From Parabacteroides goldsteinii (lineage in GTDB: Bacteria; Bacteroidota; Bacteroidia; Bacteroidales; Tannerellaceae), in contig NZ_JADNBB010000020.1 in NCBI RefSeq assembly GCF_015550595.1, forward strand, positions 1-64,000: a stretch of 64,000 nucleotides of DNA, read 5' to 3'. Made by a program: the position numbers and the translations under genes. Below the pieces are notes generated by a model. It was not told where the DNA came from. It did no database searches and was given only the letters and a program-made list of their open reading frames with translations. Positions 26,480 through 34,185 of the stretch are shown here, piece after piece. The stretch's first letter is position 1. Each line of letters opens with the position of its first letter.

Positions 26480-27655
26480 ATGAAGAAAAGTCTTATCGCC
26501 CTGGCGTTCGGTACGCTGGGGCTCGGTTTGTCCGAGTTTGTGATGATGGGGATACTGCCCGATGTGGCGAATGACCTGGGTATATCTATCCCCAGTGCCG
26601 GACATCTTATCTCCGCTTATGCGCTGGGTGTTTGTGCCGGTGCTCCCTTACTGGTTTTACTGGCCCGTACACGACCGTTGAAGCAAATCCTGCTTGCGCT
26701 GGTCGCTATCTTTATCGTTGGGAATCTGTTTGTCTCGCTTTCACCTGACTACTGGACGATGATGGCGATGCGGTTTATTTCCGGATTGCCTCACGGGGCC
26801 TTTTTCGGTGTAGGCTCTATCGTGGCGGAACGATTGGCGGCGGAAGGGAAGAAGTCGGAGGCGGTGGCTATTATGATCTCCGGGATGACGGTGGCGAACC
26901 TGCTGGCTGTGCCGCTCGGTACTTATATAAGTCATGCCCTTTCGTGGCGGGCTACCTTTTTCGGTGCTGCCTGCTGGGGACTGGTGGTATTTTGGTTTAT
27001 CTGGCGATGGGTGCCGTACGTGGCTGCTTTGCCGGATAATGGGTTTAGGGGGCAGTTTCGTTTTCTGCGCAACCCAGCTCCGTGGTTGTTGATCTTTGCT
27101 ACGATGTTCGGTAACGGCGGGTTCTTTTGCCTGTACAGCTATATCACGCCACTGCTTACGAATGTTTCCGGTGTTCCTGTTGCCGACATGACCTTTATCA
27201 TGGTGCTTGCCGGGCTGGGTATGTGCATCGGTAATATGCTGGGAGGGAAGCTTTCCGACCTTTATACTCCGGGGCGCGTGGCGGCTGTTACGCAGGGAGT
27301 GATGTGCCTGGCTTTACTGATGTTGTTCTTTTGGTCAGCCAATCCGTGGATGTCCGTCTTGTTGATGTGTGTCGGCACGACTTGTTTGTTTGCCGTTTCG
27401 GCACCGCAACAGTTGCTGCTCATACAGAATGCCAAGGGGGGAGAGATGCTTGGAGCGGCAAGTGTGCAGATCGCTTTCAATCTCGGGAATGCGCTGGGGG
27501 CTTATTGCGGCGGACTGCCCATAGAAGCTGGCTACAGCTATCAATATGCGGCTCTTCCGGGGGCGGCTTCGGCTTTGGCGGGATTTTTGTTGTTAAGTTA
27601 TTTTAGCCGTAGGTTTGAATGTCGACGTATTTCTGCTACTTGTATTCCGGCCTAA
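26480..27655 (+). CDS. MFS permease, AraJ/DHA1 (arabinose-efflux-like) family
   Basis: 391 residues, 12 predicted TM segments. The start ALAFGTLGLGLSEFVMMGILPDVANDLGIS matches the AraJ/YdhP/CmlA branch. LARTRPLKQILL replaces motif A, and RFISGLPHGAFFGVGSIVAERL is the usual TM4 stretch. Likely exports sugars, drugs or metabolites; substrate unknown. Own promoter; not tied to the upstream sigma operon. The last 15 residues are polar and Cys-rich and look less conserved. Confidence 0.9.
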   Translation: MKKSLIALAFGTLGLGLSEFVMMGILPDVANDLGISIPSAGHLISAYALGVCAGAPLLVLLARTRPLKQILLALVAIFIVGNLFVSLSPDYWTMMAMRFISGLPHGAFFGVGSIVAERLAAEGKKSEAVAIMISGMTVANLLAVPLGTYISHALSWRATFFGAACWGLVVFWFIWRWVPYVAALPDNGFRGQFRFLRNPAPWLLIFATMFGNGGFFCLYSYITPLLTNVSGVPVADMTFIMVLAGLGMCIGNMLGGKLSDLYTPGRVAAVTQGVMCLALLMLFFWSANPWMSVLLMCVGTTCLFAVSAPQQLLLIQNAKGGEMLGAASVQIAFNLGNALGAYCGGLPIEAGYSYQYAALPGAASALAGFLLLSYFSRRFECRRISATCIPA

Positions 27656-27661
27656 ATTATT

Positions 27662-27669
27662 TATCTTTG
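27662..27669 (+). promoter_or_regulatory. -7 box TATCTTTG of the DUF1232 gene
   Basis: Matches TAnnTTTG directly after the MFS stop; the ATG at 27714 follows by 44 bases. Confidence 0.5.
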
Positions 27670-27713
27670 CTAGCGGAGGGGTGGCTTACAAACTGCCTGT
27701 ACGATAAAAAAGA

Positions 27714-28115
27714 ATGAGTATGAGTAGAAATAGGATTGAAGATGTGCCTTTCGAAGAGGTGCACGAAGTACAAAAGTACGGTACGTATTATTCGGATAAC
27801 CGCTTTTGGAAAAAGATAGAACGGGTGGCGAAGAAGGTCGGCTCTACGGTGCTACTGCCTGTTTTCACACTCTATTATACATTGCAGGATGAGAAAGTGC
27901 CGGTGAAGCATAAAGCGTATATCATCGGTGCACTCGGTTATTTTATCCTGCCGATAGACCTGATACCCGATGGGATTCTTCCGGTGATCGGTTTTACCGA
28001 CGATATTGCGGTCATGACCTTCGTCATCAGCATGATCAAGGATAGCATCACCCCGGAAATCAAAGCCCGTGCCAATGAACGCGTGGCAGAGATTATGGGA
28101 ACGGATAGGGTGTAA
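27714..28115 (+). CDS. YkvA-like DUF1232 membrane protein
   Basis: 133 residues. Family core: VPVKHKAYIIGALGYFILPIDLIPD followed by GFTDDIAVMTFVISMI, the conserved P-x-D-L-I-P-D and DD pairs of DUF1232. One or two membrane helices. Function unknown. Alternative ATG two codons later (27720). Single gene, convergent with the biotin operon. Confidence 0.88.
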   Translation: MSMSRNRIEDVPFEEVHEVQKYGTYYSDNRFWKKIERVAKKVGSTVLLPVFTLYYTLQDEKVPVKHKAYIIGALGYFILPIDLIPDGILPVIGFTDDIAVMTFVISMIKDSITPEIKARANERVAEIMGTDRV

Positions 28116-28135
28116 AAGCCTGTAACAGCCTCTGT

Positions 28136-28159
28136 ATGGGCGGCTCGTGGACCGCCCAT
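28136..28159. repeat. GGGCGG palindrome after the DUF1232 gene
   Basis: ATGGGCGG (28136-28143) pairs with CCGCCCAT (28152-28159), loop of eight; no T-run follows. It may terminate the two convergent genes or be a REP-like element related to the larger palindrome at 30290-30324. Confidence 0.5.
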
Positions 28160-28205
28160 TATGCACGAGATTGTTCGGCAAAGTCTCATAAATACAATCC
28201 TGGCT

Positions 28206-28883
28206 TTACAGATTGGTCTGTTCTAGTTTTGCTGTACCTGTTTCTTTTTCTTCCGAGAGGAGGAAGAGATTCGTACCCGGCCATTCGCGACGGAGATATT
28301 GACGCAGATAATCCAGGGTGTTGTCTTCTATCAACCGGTCGATCTGCGGATATAGATTATATATGACACTGTCCACCGTAATACCCTGCTGCCGACAGGC
28401 GTAGAGACTGAGCAGGGTATGGTTGATACTACCTAGTTTGCCGGAAGTGACCAGTACGAGTGGGTAATTTTGCTCCTTCACATAGTCGATCGTCAACGAT
28501 TCGAAATCGTTCGGCACCATCAGTCCGCCTGCCCCTTCGAGAAGGACGTAGTCGTAATGTTCCTGTAATTCATGTGTCGCACGGGTGATCGTGGAAAGTT
28601 CGATCCGGCGACCGTCGCGTTCGGCTGCCATGTGCGGCGAACAAGGGTAAGTGAAGATGTAAGGGCAGGTGAGGCCTGCACGGTCTTCTTCGGTAAAGGG
28701 GATTCCCATCAGGCGGCGGTGCATTTCGATATCTTCCGAGACGTCGGTACATCCGGTCTGGATCATTTTCTGGGTGATGACTTTGTGGCCTTCAGCGGCC
28801 AGCTGGCGGGCAAGGATACCAGTGGCAAATGTCTTGCCGACATTGGTGTCGATACCTGAGATAAAAAGTACTTTTCCTTTCAT
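28206..28883 (-). CDS. bioD: ATP-dependent dethiobiotin synthetase BioD
   Basis: 225 residues. Closes the ureido ring of biotin from DAPA, CO2 and ATP. P-loop GIDTNVGKT at the N-terminus, KMIQTGC substrate loop, LLEGAGGLMVP (the E-G-A-G-G motif) and GSINHTLLSL. Last gene of the bio operon, seven bases after bioC. Length normal. Confidence 0.95.
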   Translation of the reverse strand: MKGKVLFISGIDTNVGKTFATGILARQLAAEGHKVITQKMIQTGCTDVSEDIEMHRRLMGIPFTEEDRAGLTCPYIFTYPCSPHMAAERDGRRIELSTITRATHELQEHYDYVLLEGAGGLMVPNDFESLTIDYVKEQNYPLVLVTSGKLGSINHTLLSLYACRQQGITVDSVIYNLYPQIDRLIEDNTLDYLRQYLRREWPGTNLFLLSEEKETGTAKLEQTNL

Positions 28884-28890
28884 TTGTTAT

Positions 28891-29646
28891 TCATTTTCTT
28901 ACTGCCACGATGTAAAGCGGGCGGTATGTGAGTGTTACTTTATTGTCGGCGGTGCCATACAGGGCGGTGTAGCGGCGGCAGAAATCCGTTTGCTGTCCGC
29001 GTGTCCAGGAGCCGTTGCCGGTGGCGGTTACGCCCGTATTTTTCAGGTGGCGGAGTATATCCATCGGGGTGTCGAAGGTCAGCGTGATCTCTTCTTCCCG
29101 GAGGTGAAGCAGGTGGTAGTCTGCCGTCAGCCATTCTGTCAGGCGGTCTGCCGTGGGATAATCGAGGCCTTTACCGGTGAGCTGACGGACTTCCCGCAGA
29201 TTGCCGGGTGCAAAGGTGTTGAATACCAGTGTGCCGGCGGGAGAGAGCTTCGCGGCCAGTCGGTGCAGGAACGTTTCCGGTTGCTGTATCCACTGGAAAG
29301 CGGAGGCTGAGACGATCAGGTCGAAACAACCGGGAAACTCGGTCTCTTCCGCATTCCCGGTGATGAAAAAGGGTGACTGACCGGGAAAAAGCCCGGCGAT
29401 CTTCTCGCGGCAACCTTCACAAAGGTCGTTGAGATACCATTCGTCGATGATGCAACTTTCTTTTAGTAAACGGGTGAAACCGCCTGTTCCGCAGCCGATT
29501 TCGAGGACACGCCGGAAATGCATGGCTGTGTAACGGGAGAGCAGTCCGGTGAGCCGGCGGCTGATCTGCTGTTGTGCCACAGCCTGTCGGTCGTAACTGT
29601 CGAGGGCACGGGTGAAGCGGGTTATAATTCGTTCCATTGTTTCCAT
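28891..29646 (-). CDS. bioC: Malonyl-ACP O-methyltransferase BioC
   Basis: 251 residues. SAM-dependent methyltransferase that disguises malonyl-ACP to start pimelate synthesis. SAM motif I VLEIGCGTGGFTRLL, then NLRE-type acidic loop and FDLIVSASAFQWIQQPETFL, a characteristic BioC stretch. Its start (METMERII at 29646, or the ATG at 29637) lies inside the 3' end of bioG, a 25-base overlap that indicates translational coupling. Confidence 0.93.
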   Translation of the reverse strand: METMERIITRFTRALDSYDRQAVAQQQISRRLTGLLSRYTAMHFRRVLEIGCGTGGFTRLLKESCIIDEWYLNDLCEGCREKIAGLFPGQSPFFITGNAEETEFPGCFDLIVSASAFQWIQQPETFLHRLAAKLSPAGTLVFNTFAPGNLREVRQLTGKGLDYPTADRLTEWLTADYHLLHLREEEITLTFDTPMDILRHLKNTGVTATGNGSWTRGQQTDFCRRYTALYGTADNKVTLTYRPLYIVAVRK

Positions 29647-30263
29647 AGGTGAAAAGGGTAATGAGGTGAAGAAATTTGGGTAACGTTGCAGCGACCGCTC
29701 CAGTAGGCGAGTTGGTTGGCTACGGGAAAGATTCGGTCGTCGCTTCCGACGAGGGCGCGTGTCCAGGGGATAGGATTGCCGGCAGAGGAGGAACAGCGGT
29801 CGTAAATGGCTTGCAGTTCATCCCTGACTTCGTCCAATGGGCGGGCGGCGACGGTTTGATAGTGGGTATGTATCTCACGTGTGCCGCACATCCGGCGGTT
29901 GAAACGGTGGAGACCTTCGGCTGTCAGGTTGTCGAGTGTGCCACGGAAAATGTCGACGGGGATACCGTATGCGTCATCGATCGGGCAGGGTGTTCCGTTG
30001 ATGGCAGTGGCGGTAGCGAATGTGTATTTGCTGCCTAAAGCGAGTTCCGCCATCCGTACGCCCATCGACCAGGCGACGAGGTGTATCTCATCGTACCGGG
30101 TAAGGTCTTCCTCAAATGCCATCTCCCTGTAATCGTAGCAGATCATAATGTCTGTTTCTTCCCTGGCCTCCAACCGGGTGAATAGTTCCGGAGATGCGGA
30201 CCAGCCGGAGAAAAAGAGGAGGAGACGTGCGGCGTGATTATCCGTTTGTTTTATTATTTTCAT
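29622..30263 (-). CDS. bioG: Pimeloyl-ACP methyl ester esterase BioG (DUF452)
   Basis: 213 residues. Alpha/beta hydrolase that removes the methyl group to release pimeloyl-ACP, replacing BioH. Nucleophile Ser in VAWSMGVRMAE, acid Asp in LVGSDDRIFP, His in SSPHYPFHLW. The family start LLLFFSGWSASPELF is typical of BioG. Between bioF and bioC in the operon, overlapping bioC. A 15-base-pair palindrome separates it from bioF. Confidence 0.9.
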   Translation of the reverse strand: MKIIKQTDNHAARLLLFFSGWSASPELFTRLEAREETDIMICYDYREMAFEEDLTRYDEIHLVAWSMGVRMAELALGSKYTFATATAINGTPCPIDDAYGIPVDIFRGTLDNLTAEGLHRFNRRMCGTREIHTHYQTVAARPLDEVRDELQAIYDRCSSSAGNPIPWTRALVGSDDRIFPVANQLAYWSGRCNVTQISSPHYPFHLWKQWNEL

Positions 30264-30289
30264 ATTGGGTAATTAATGTATAACGGTAT

Positions 30290-30324
30290 CCTTGTAGGGG
30301 CGGGGGGGACCCGCCCCTACAAGG
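30290..30324. repeat. REP-like palindrome between bioF and bioG, overlapping the bioF stop
   Basis: CCTTGTAGGGGCGGG (30290-30304) and CCCGCCCCTACAAGG (30310-30324) pair perfectly over 15 bases with a five-base loop. The bioF stop codon (30317-30319) is inside the right arm. The TGTAGGGGCGGG motif resembles dispersed REP-like elements of many bacteria. Confidence 0.85.
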
Positions 30325-31456
30325 CCTGTATTAACTGTTGTATGTCTTCGGTTGTTACATCTGCTGTCAACGAGAAACGTATCCGTGCCGTTCCTTTCGG
30401 TACTGTCGGGGGACGGACGGGGAGGCAGTAGAAACCTTTGCGTTGCAGTTCTTCTGCTTTGAGGATGCAATCTTTATTATCGCCTATTATATAAGGTATG
30501 ATATGGCTTCCGCTGATTTCTCCGCCTTTTCCGCTCAATGCATCTATTAAAAGGTGGCTTGTTGTGGCCAATCGCTCGCGTTCTTCAGAGAACTCCGGAA
30601 GCCTTTCAAAGATAAATTGTGTCCATGCGATCTGCGCAGGAGGCAATGCTGTACTGAATATCAGCGGACGCATGCAGTTGATCAAGTATTCACGGATAAC
30701 GCGGCTACAAATCACATAGGCTCCCATGGAAGCCAGTGCTTTACCGAAGGTACCGACGAGAAGGTCTATCTCTTGTATGCAATCTTGTTCTTCTGCAATT
30801 CCCAGCCCGTTTTTTCCGCGTACACCGATGGCGTGCGCTTCATCTACATAGAGGCAGACATCCGGATAACTTTTCTTCAGACTGACAAGACGGCGGAGGT
30901 TGGCTACATCGCCGTCCATGCTAAAGATGCTTTCTGTTACAATGAATATTTGTTCGTACTGCCCGGTATTCTTTTGTAAAAGTGTCTCCAGTTGGTCATA
31001 GTCATTGTGGCGAAAACGTTGGAAGGGCGCGTTGCTTAGCAGTATCCCGTCGATAATGCTGGCGTGAACAAGTTTGTCGGCAAGGATCAATGTTTGCTTA
31101 TCGGCGAGAGCCGGAAGTATCCCGGTGTTTGCGTGATAGCCGCTGTTGAATAATAGGGTGGCTTCACGGTCGAATCGCTCCGCGATAACTTGTTCGAGTT
31201 CGGTATAAATACGGAAGTTGCCGGTCAATAGACGAGAAGAAGAGGAGGAGAAAGGATATTGCTTCTCTTGCCATTCCTTCAGGAATGCTTGCTGCAGGTC
31301 ACGGCGAGAAGCCAGTCCCAGGTAATCGTTAGAGGAGAGGTTGAGCATTGTGAGACCGCCTTTTTCAACGAGATTACCTTTATGGACAATCTCCGGCAGA
31401 CGGCGCAGGTTGCCTGAATTTTCCAGTTCTTGTAATATTGAATTATAATCTTTCAT
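30317..31456 (-). CDS. bioF: 8-amino-7-oxononanoate synthase BioF
   Basis: 379 residues. PLP enzyme joining pimeloyl-ACP and alanine to give KAPA. LNLSSNDYLGLA near the N-terminus, FNSGYHANTGILPAL, the VDEAHAIGVRGKNGLGI cofactor loop, and PLP lysine in LVGTFGKALASMGAY (about residue 238). Third gene of the operon, 80 bases after bioA. The final codons overlap the palindrome at 30290-30324. Confidence 0.93.
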   Translation of the reverse strand: MKDYNSILQELENSGNLRRLPEIVHKGNLVEKGGLTMLNLSSNDYLGLASRRDLQQAFLKEWQEKQYPFSSSSSRLLTGNFRIYTELEQVIAERFDREATLLFNSGYHANTGILPALADKQTLILADKLVHASIIDGILLSNAPFQRFRHNDYDQLETLLQKNTGQYEQIFIVTESIFSMDGDVANLRRLVSLKKSYPDVCLYVDEAHAIGVRGKNGLGIAEEQDCIQEIDLLVGTFGKALASMGAYVICSRVIREYLINCMRPLIFSTALPPAQIAWTQFIFERLPEFSEERERLATTSHLLIDALSGKGGEISGSHIIPYIIGDNKDCILKAEELQRKGFYCLPVRPPTVPKGTARIRFSLTADVTTEDIQQLIQAL

Positions 31457-31496
31457 TTATCAGTCTTATTTTATCGTTAAATAGCATCCGGAGTAC

Positions 31497-31524
31497 TTTT
31501 TCCCCTTTCGAGAGGGGAAAAAGG
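31497..31524. repeat. Hairpin in the bioA-bioF gap
   Basis: CTTTTTCCCCT (31497-31507) pairs perfectly with AGGGGAAAAAG (31514-31524), loop TTCGAG. No T-run follows, so it looks like an mRNA stability or processing element rather than a terminator. Confidence 0.65.
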
Positions 31525-31536
31525 GTGTGTTAGCTA

Positions 31537-32814
31537 TCAGTTCCCAATACATTTTAAAACCCCTTTCGTCAACCGTGACAACTGCTCCGGCCTGATAACA
31601 AACGGCGGCATCAAATAAACCAGCTTGCCGAAAGGCCGTACCCAAATACCTTCCTCTACGAATCGTCGTTGAAGGACTGCCATATCGACCGGCTCCTTCA
31701 TTTCAATTACCCCGATAGCTCCGAGTACGCGTACCTCCTTCACATTGCTGTATGACCGGGCAGGAGCCAGTTCTTGCTGAAGCTGCGCCTCGATCGCTTT
31801 TACCTTTTCTTGCCAACCACTTTCCAATAACAACGATACGGAAGCTGAGGCAATAGCACAAGCCAGTGGATTACCCATAAATGTCGGACCATGCATGAAA
31901 CAACCTGCTTCACCGGAGCAAATCGTATCGGCAACCTGTTTGGTCGTCAGTGTAGCCGATAAGGTCAGATAGCCACCGGTCAATGCCTTACCTATACACA
32001 TAATGTCGGGAACAACATTTGCATGTTCCCAGGCAAACAGTTTACCTGTACGACCGAATCCTGTCGCTATTTCATCAAAGATGAATAATACGTCATATTG
32101 TTTACAGAGTTCTTTTGCCCGAACCAGAAAGGTGGGAGAGTAAAAATACATTCCTCCGGCCCCCTGTACAATCGGCTCCAGTATTAAAGCTGCAATATCA
32201 CCGGCATGTTGCTCCAACAGATCTGTCAAAGGCCGCATAGCTTTCTCATCCCATTCTTCCCCGAACTTAACAGAAGGCTGAGGAATAAAATATTGTACCG
32301 GGAGGCTTCCCGAGAATATCCCGTGCATCCCGGTTACCGGATCGCAGACCGACATCGCATGCCATGTATCACCGTGGTAACCGCTACGGATAGTCGCAAA
32401 TCCATACTTTCCGCTCTTCCCTTGTGACTGCCAGTACTGGATGGCCATCTTCATCGCTACCTCGACGGCAACGGAACCGCTGTCGGCGAAGAATATCTTT
32501 TCCAGTTCCGGAGGGAGAATGCCGAGTAGCTTCTCTGCCAGTTCAACAGCCGGTTCATGTGTGATACCGCCGAACATGATATGGCTCATCTTTTCCAACT
32601 GTTTTTTTGCTGCGGCATTTAATACCGGATGATTATACCCGTGTACGGCAGCCCACCAGGACGACATACCGTCGATTAACCGTCTGCCGTCTTTTAATAT
32701 TATTTCTACTCCTTCCGCCCCGTCTACCGGATATACAGGAAGAGGATCGATTGTTGAAGTATAAGGGTGCCAGATATGCTCTTTGTCGTATTGTAGTAAT
32801 TCTTCTGTTGTCAT
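31537..32814 (-). CDS. bioA: Adenosylmethionine-8-amino-7-oxononanoate aminotransferase BioA
   Basis: 425 residues. Class III PLP aminotransferase converting KAPA to DAPA with SAM as amino donor. [21 protein letters not shown] start, [45 protein letters not shown], and PLP lysine in [12 protein letters not shown]. Full length. Ten bases after bioB, so co-transcribed. Confidence 0.96.
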   Translation of the reverse strand: MTTEELLQYDKEHIWHPYTSTIDPLPVYPVDGAEGVEIILKDGRRLIDGMSSWWAAVHGYNHPVLNAAAKKQLEKMSHIMFGGITHEPAVELAEKLLGILPPELEKIFFADSGSVAVEVAMKMAIQYWQSQGKSGKYGFATIRSGYHGDTWHAMSVCDPVTGMHGIFSGSLPVQYFIPQPSVKFGEEWDEKAMRPLTDLLEQHAGDIAALILEPIVQGAGGMYFYSPTFLVRAKELCKQYDVLFIFDEIATGFGRTGKLFAWEHANVVPDIMCIGKALTGGYLTLSATLTTKQVADTICSGEAGCFMHGPTFMGNPLACAIASASVSLLLESGWQEKVKAIEAQLQQELAPARSYSNVKEVRVLGAIGVIEMKEPVDMAVLQRRFVEEGIWVRPFGKLVYLMPPFVIRPEQLSRLTKGVLKCIGN

Positions 32815-32824
32815 TTTGTCTTTT

Positions 32825-33805
32825 TTATCCGACCCAGTCGGTTTCTCTTGTTAATGAATAGCCTGCAGTAGTAAATAATTCACGGTCTTCCTCCACACAG
32901 CTGCCGATCGTAGTAAGCAGGTCGCCGATAATGGCTGCATTTATACCTATATATAAGGCTTTCTGTTGTGCTTCTTTACTCAACAGTGAACGGCCACCTG
33001 AGAAGCGAAGGTAGGCTTCCGGATTAATGAAGCGGAATAAAGCGACTGTTGTCAGGAATTCCTCTTCTGGCAGTTTGGGAGTTCCGGCAAGCGGTGTACC
33101 CGGAATCGGTTGCAGCAGGTTTAAAGGAATAGAGTGTACCTGTTCTTTTTGGAGCAGTAAAGCCATTTCAATACGTTGTTCCATTGTTTCACCCATGCCG
33201 ATGATACCACCGGAGCAAATGCGGAAACCTTCTTCACGTGCCATGTTGATCGTTTCCAACTTTTGCTCGATCGTATGTGTGGTGCATAGGGTACGGAAAT
33301 AGGAGGGAGCTGTTTCTATGTTACAGTGATAATTCTCGACTCCACTTTCTCGTAATTCCTTTAATTGTTCCCTGTTTAATAAGCCAAGGGAAGCACAGCA
33401 TTTTATGTCGCTGGTCTGTTTGATATAACGGACTGTTTCAGTTATTTTTCTGATTTCTCCATCCGATAGACGTTTGCCGCTTGTCACCAGACCGAAACGC
33501 TCGATCCCTTGTTGCCGGTTGTGTAATGCCTGGTGGACACACTCTTCGGCAGGTAGTAAAGGATATAAGGCTACAACCGTGTTGTAATGTCCTGATTGTG
33601 CACACCATCTGCAATTCTCGCTACAATTGCCGCTTTTGGCATTGATGATGGAGCAGGTATCGAACTTATCTCCCATAAAATGACGTGTGATTTGATGGGC
33701 CGCTTCATACAAAGCTTCCTTGTCCGTACATTGTGACAGGGCTATTGCCTGCTCTTCGTTTATCGATCCCCCTTCAATAACAATCTTTTTAAGTGTTTCA
33801 ATCAT
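32825..33805 (-). CDS. bioB: Biotin synthase BioB
   Basis: 326 residues. Radical-SAM enzyme inserting sulfur into dethiobiotin. Cluster motif C-x3-C-x2-C in [27 protein letters not shown] and RFSGGR, with the conserved Arg of the [2Fe-2S] site. First gene of bioB-A-F-G-C-D. Its ATG is only 23 bases after a strong leftward terminator hairpin, so read-through or anti-termination is needed unless a hidden promoter lies in the short A+T-rich gap. Confidence 0.96.
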   Translation of the reverse strand: MIETLKKIVIEGGSINEEQAIALSQCTDKEALYEAAHQITRHFMGDKFDTCSIINAKSGNCSENCRWCAQSGHYNTVVALYPLLPAEECVHQALHNRQQGIERFGLVTSGKRLSDGEIRKITETVRYIKQTSDIKCCASLGLLNREQLKELRESGVENYHCNIETAPSYFRTLCTTHTIEQKLETINMAREEGFRICSGGIIGMGETMEQRIEMALLLQKEQVHSIPLNLLQPIPGTPLAGTPKLPEEEFLTTVALFRFINPEAYLRFSGGRSLLSKEAQQKALYIGINAAIIGDLLTTIGSCVEEDRELFTTAGYSLTRETDWVG

Positions 33806-33816
33806 ATACTTTATCT

Positions 33817-34176
33817 TTAATAAATAAAAAAGCGGAAAGTTTCAGTATAGGCTGAAACTTTCCGCTTTAGGAAATATAAATTATTAATGTCAGCAGACGA
33901 ATCCGCTGACGATGTCTGTTTTACCGTCAAAACCTCTGCGAACGTTTGTTCCTGGGAGGGTTCGCCCGTGTCTTCTTTTTCTTCTTTTACTGTCTGGTCC
34001 GCAAACAGGACAGACGCGTGTATCGAGCCGTTCTTTGTCTGGAATCTCTCCGATACATTCGAAGATAGCTGACCGATCGTAACAGCTCGTTGAATACTGA
34101 TAAAAGCAGCATACTTCTTCCTGCTCCATCTTTTAAAACGGAGTGCGGTTGAATTGAATGTCTGCTGCTTTTTCAT
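33817..34176 (-). CDS. Small basic conserved-looking protein preceding the bio operon
   Basis: 119 residues, function not recognised. The N-terminal half is basic and well formed ([20 protein letters not shown], then [14 protein letters not shown]); I recall similar short hypothetical proteins in Bacteroidales but cannot name a family. The C-terminal half is acidic and low complexity. The last 17 or so codons are the terminator hairpin 33829-33868 and its T-run, ending at TAA in the T-run. Nine bases after the POT transporter stop, so probably co-transcribed with it. It could act as a leader ORF for bioB. Confidence 0.55.
   Translation of the reverse strand: MKKQQTFNSTALRFKRWSRKKYAAFISIQRAVTIGQLSSNVSERFQTKNGSIHASVLFADQTVKEEKEDTGEPSQEQTFAEVLTVKQTSSADSSADINNLYFLKRKVSAYTETFRFFIY
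33820..33868 (-). terminator. Strong terminator or attenuator ahead of bioB
   Basis: AAAGCGGAAAGTTTCAG (33829-33845) pairs perfectly over 17 bases with CTGAAACTTTCCGCTTT (33852-33868), loop of six; read leftward it is followed by TTTTTTATTTATT. It ends 23 bases before the bioB ATG. Confidence 0.85.
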
Positions 34177-34185
34177 TCGTACTTA

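Noticed and set aside
28206-33805. Split origin of the bio operon judged from base composition
   Set aside because: Counting single 60-base lines by eye gave 33 and 34 G+C in bioC and bioG against 31 and 30 in bioB and bioA, too small a difference to claim.
33806-33900. Biotin riboswitch upstream of bioB
   Set aside because: No biotin riboswitch class is known to me, and the hairpin is a plain terminator shape; kept only as a possible attenuator.
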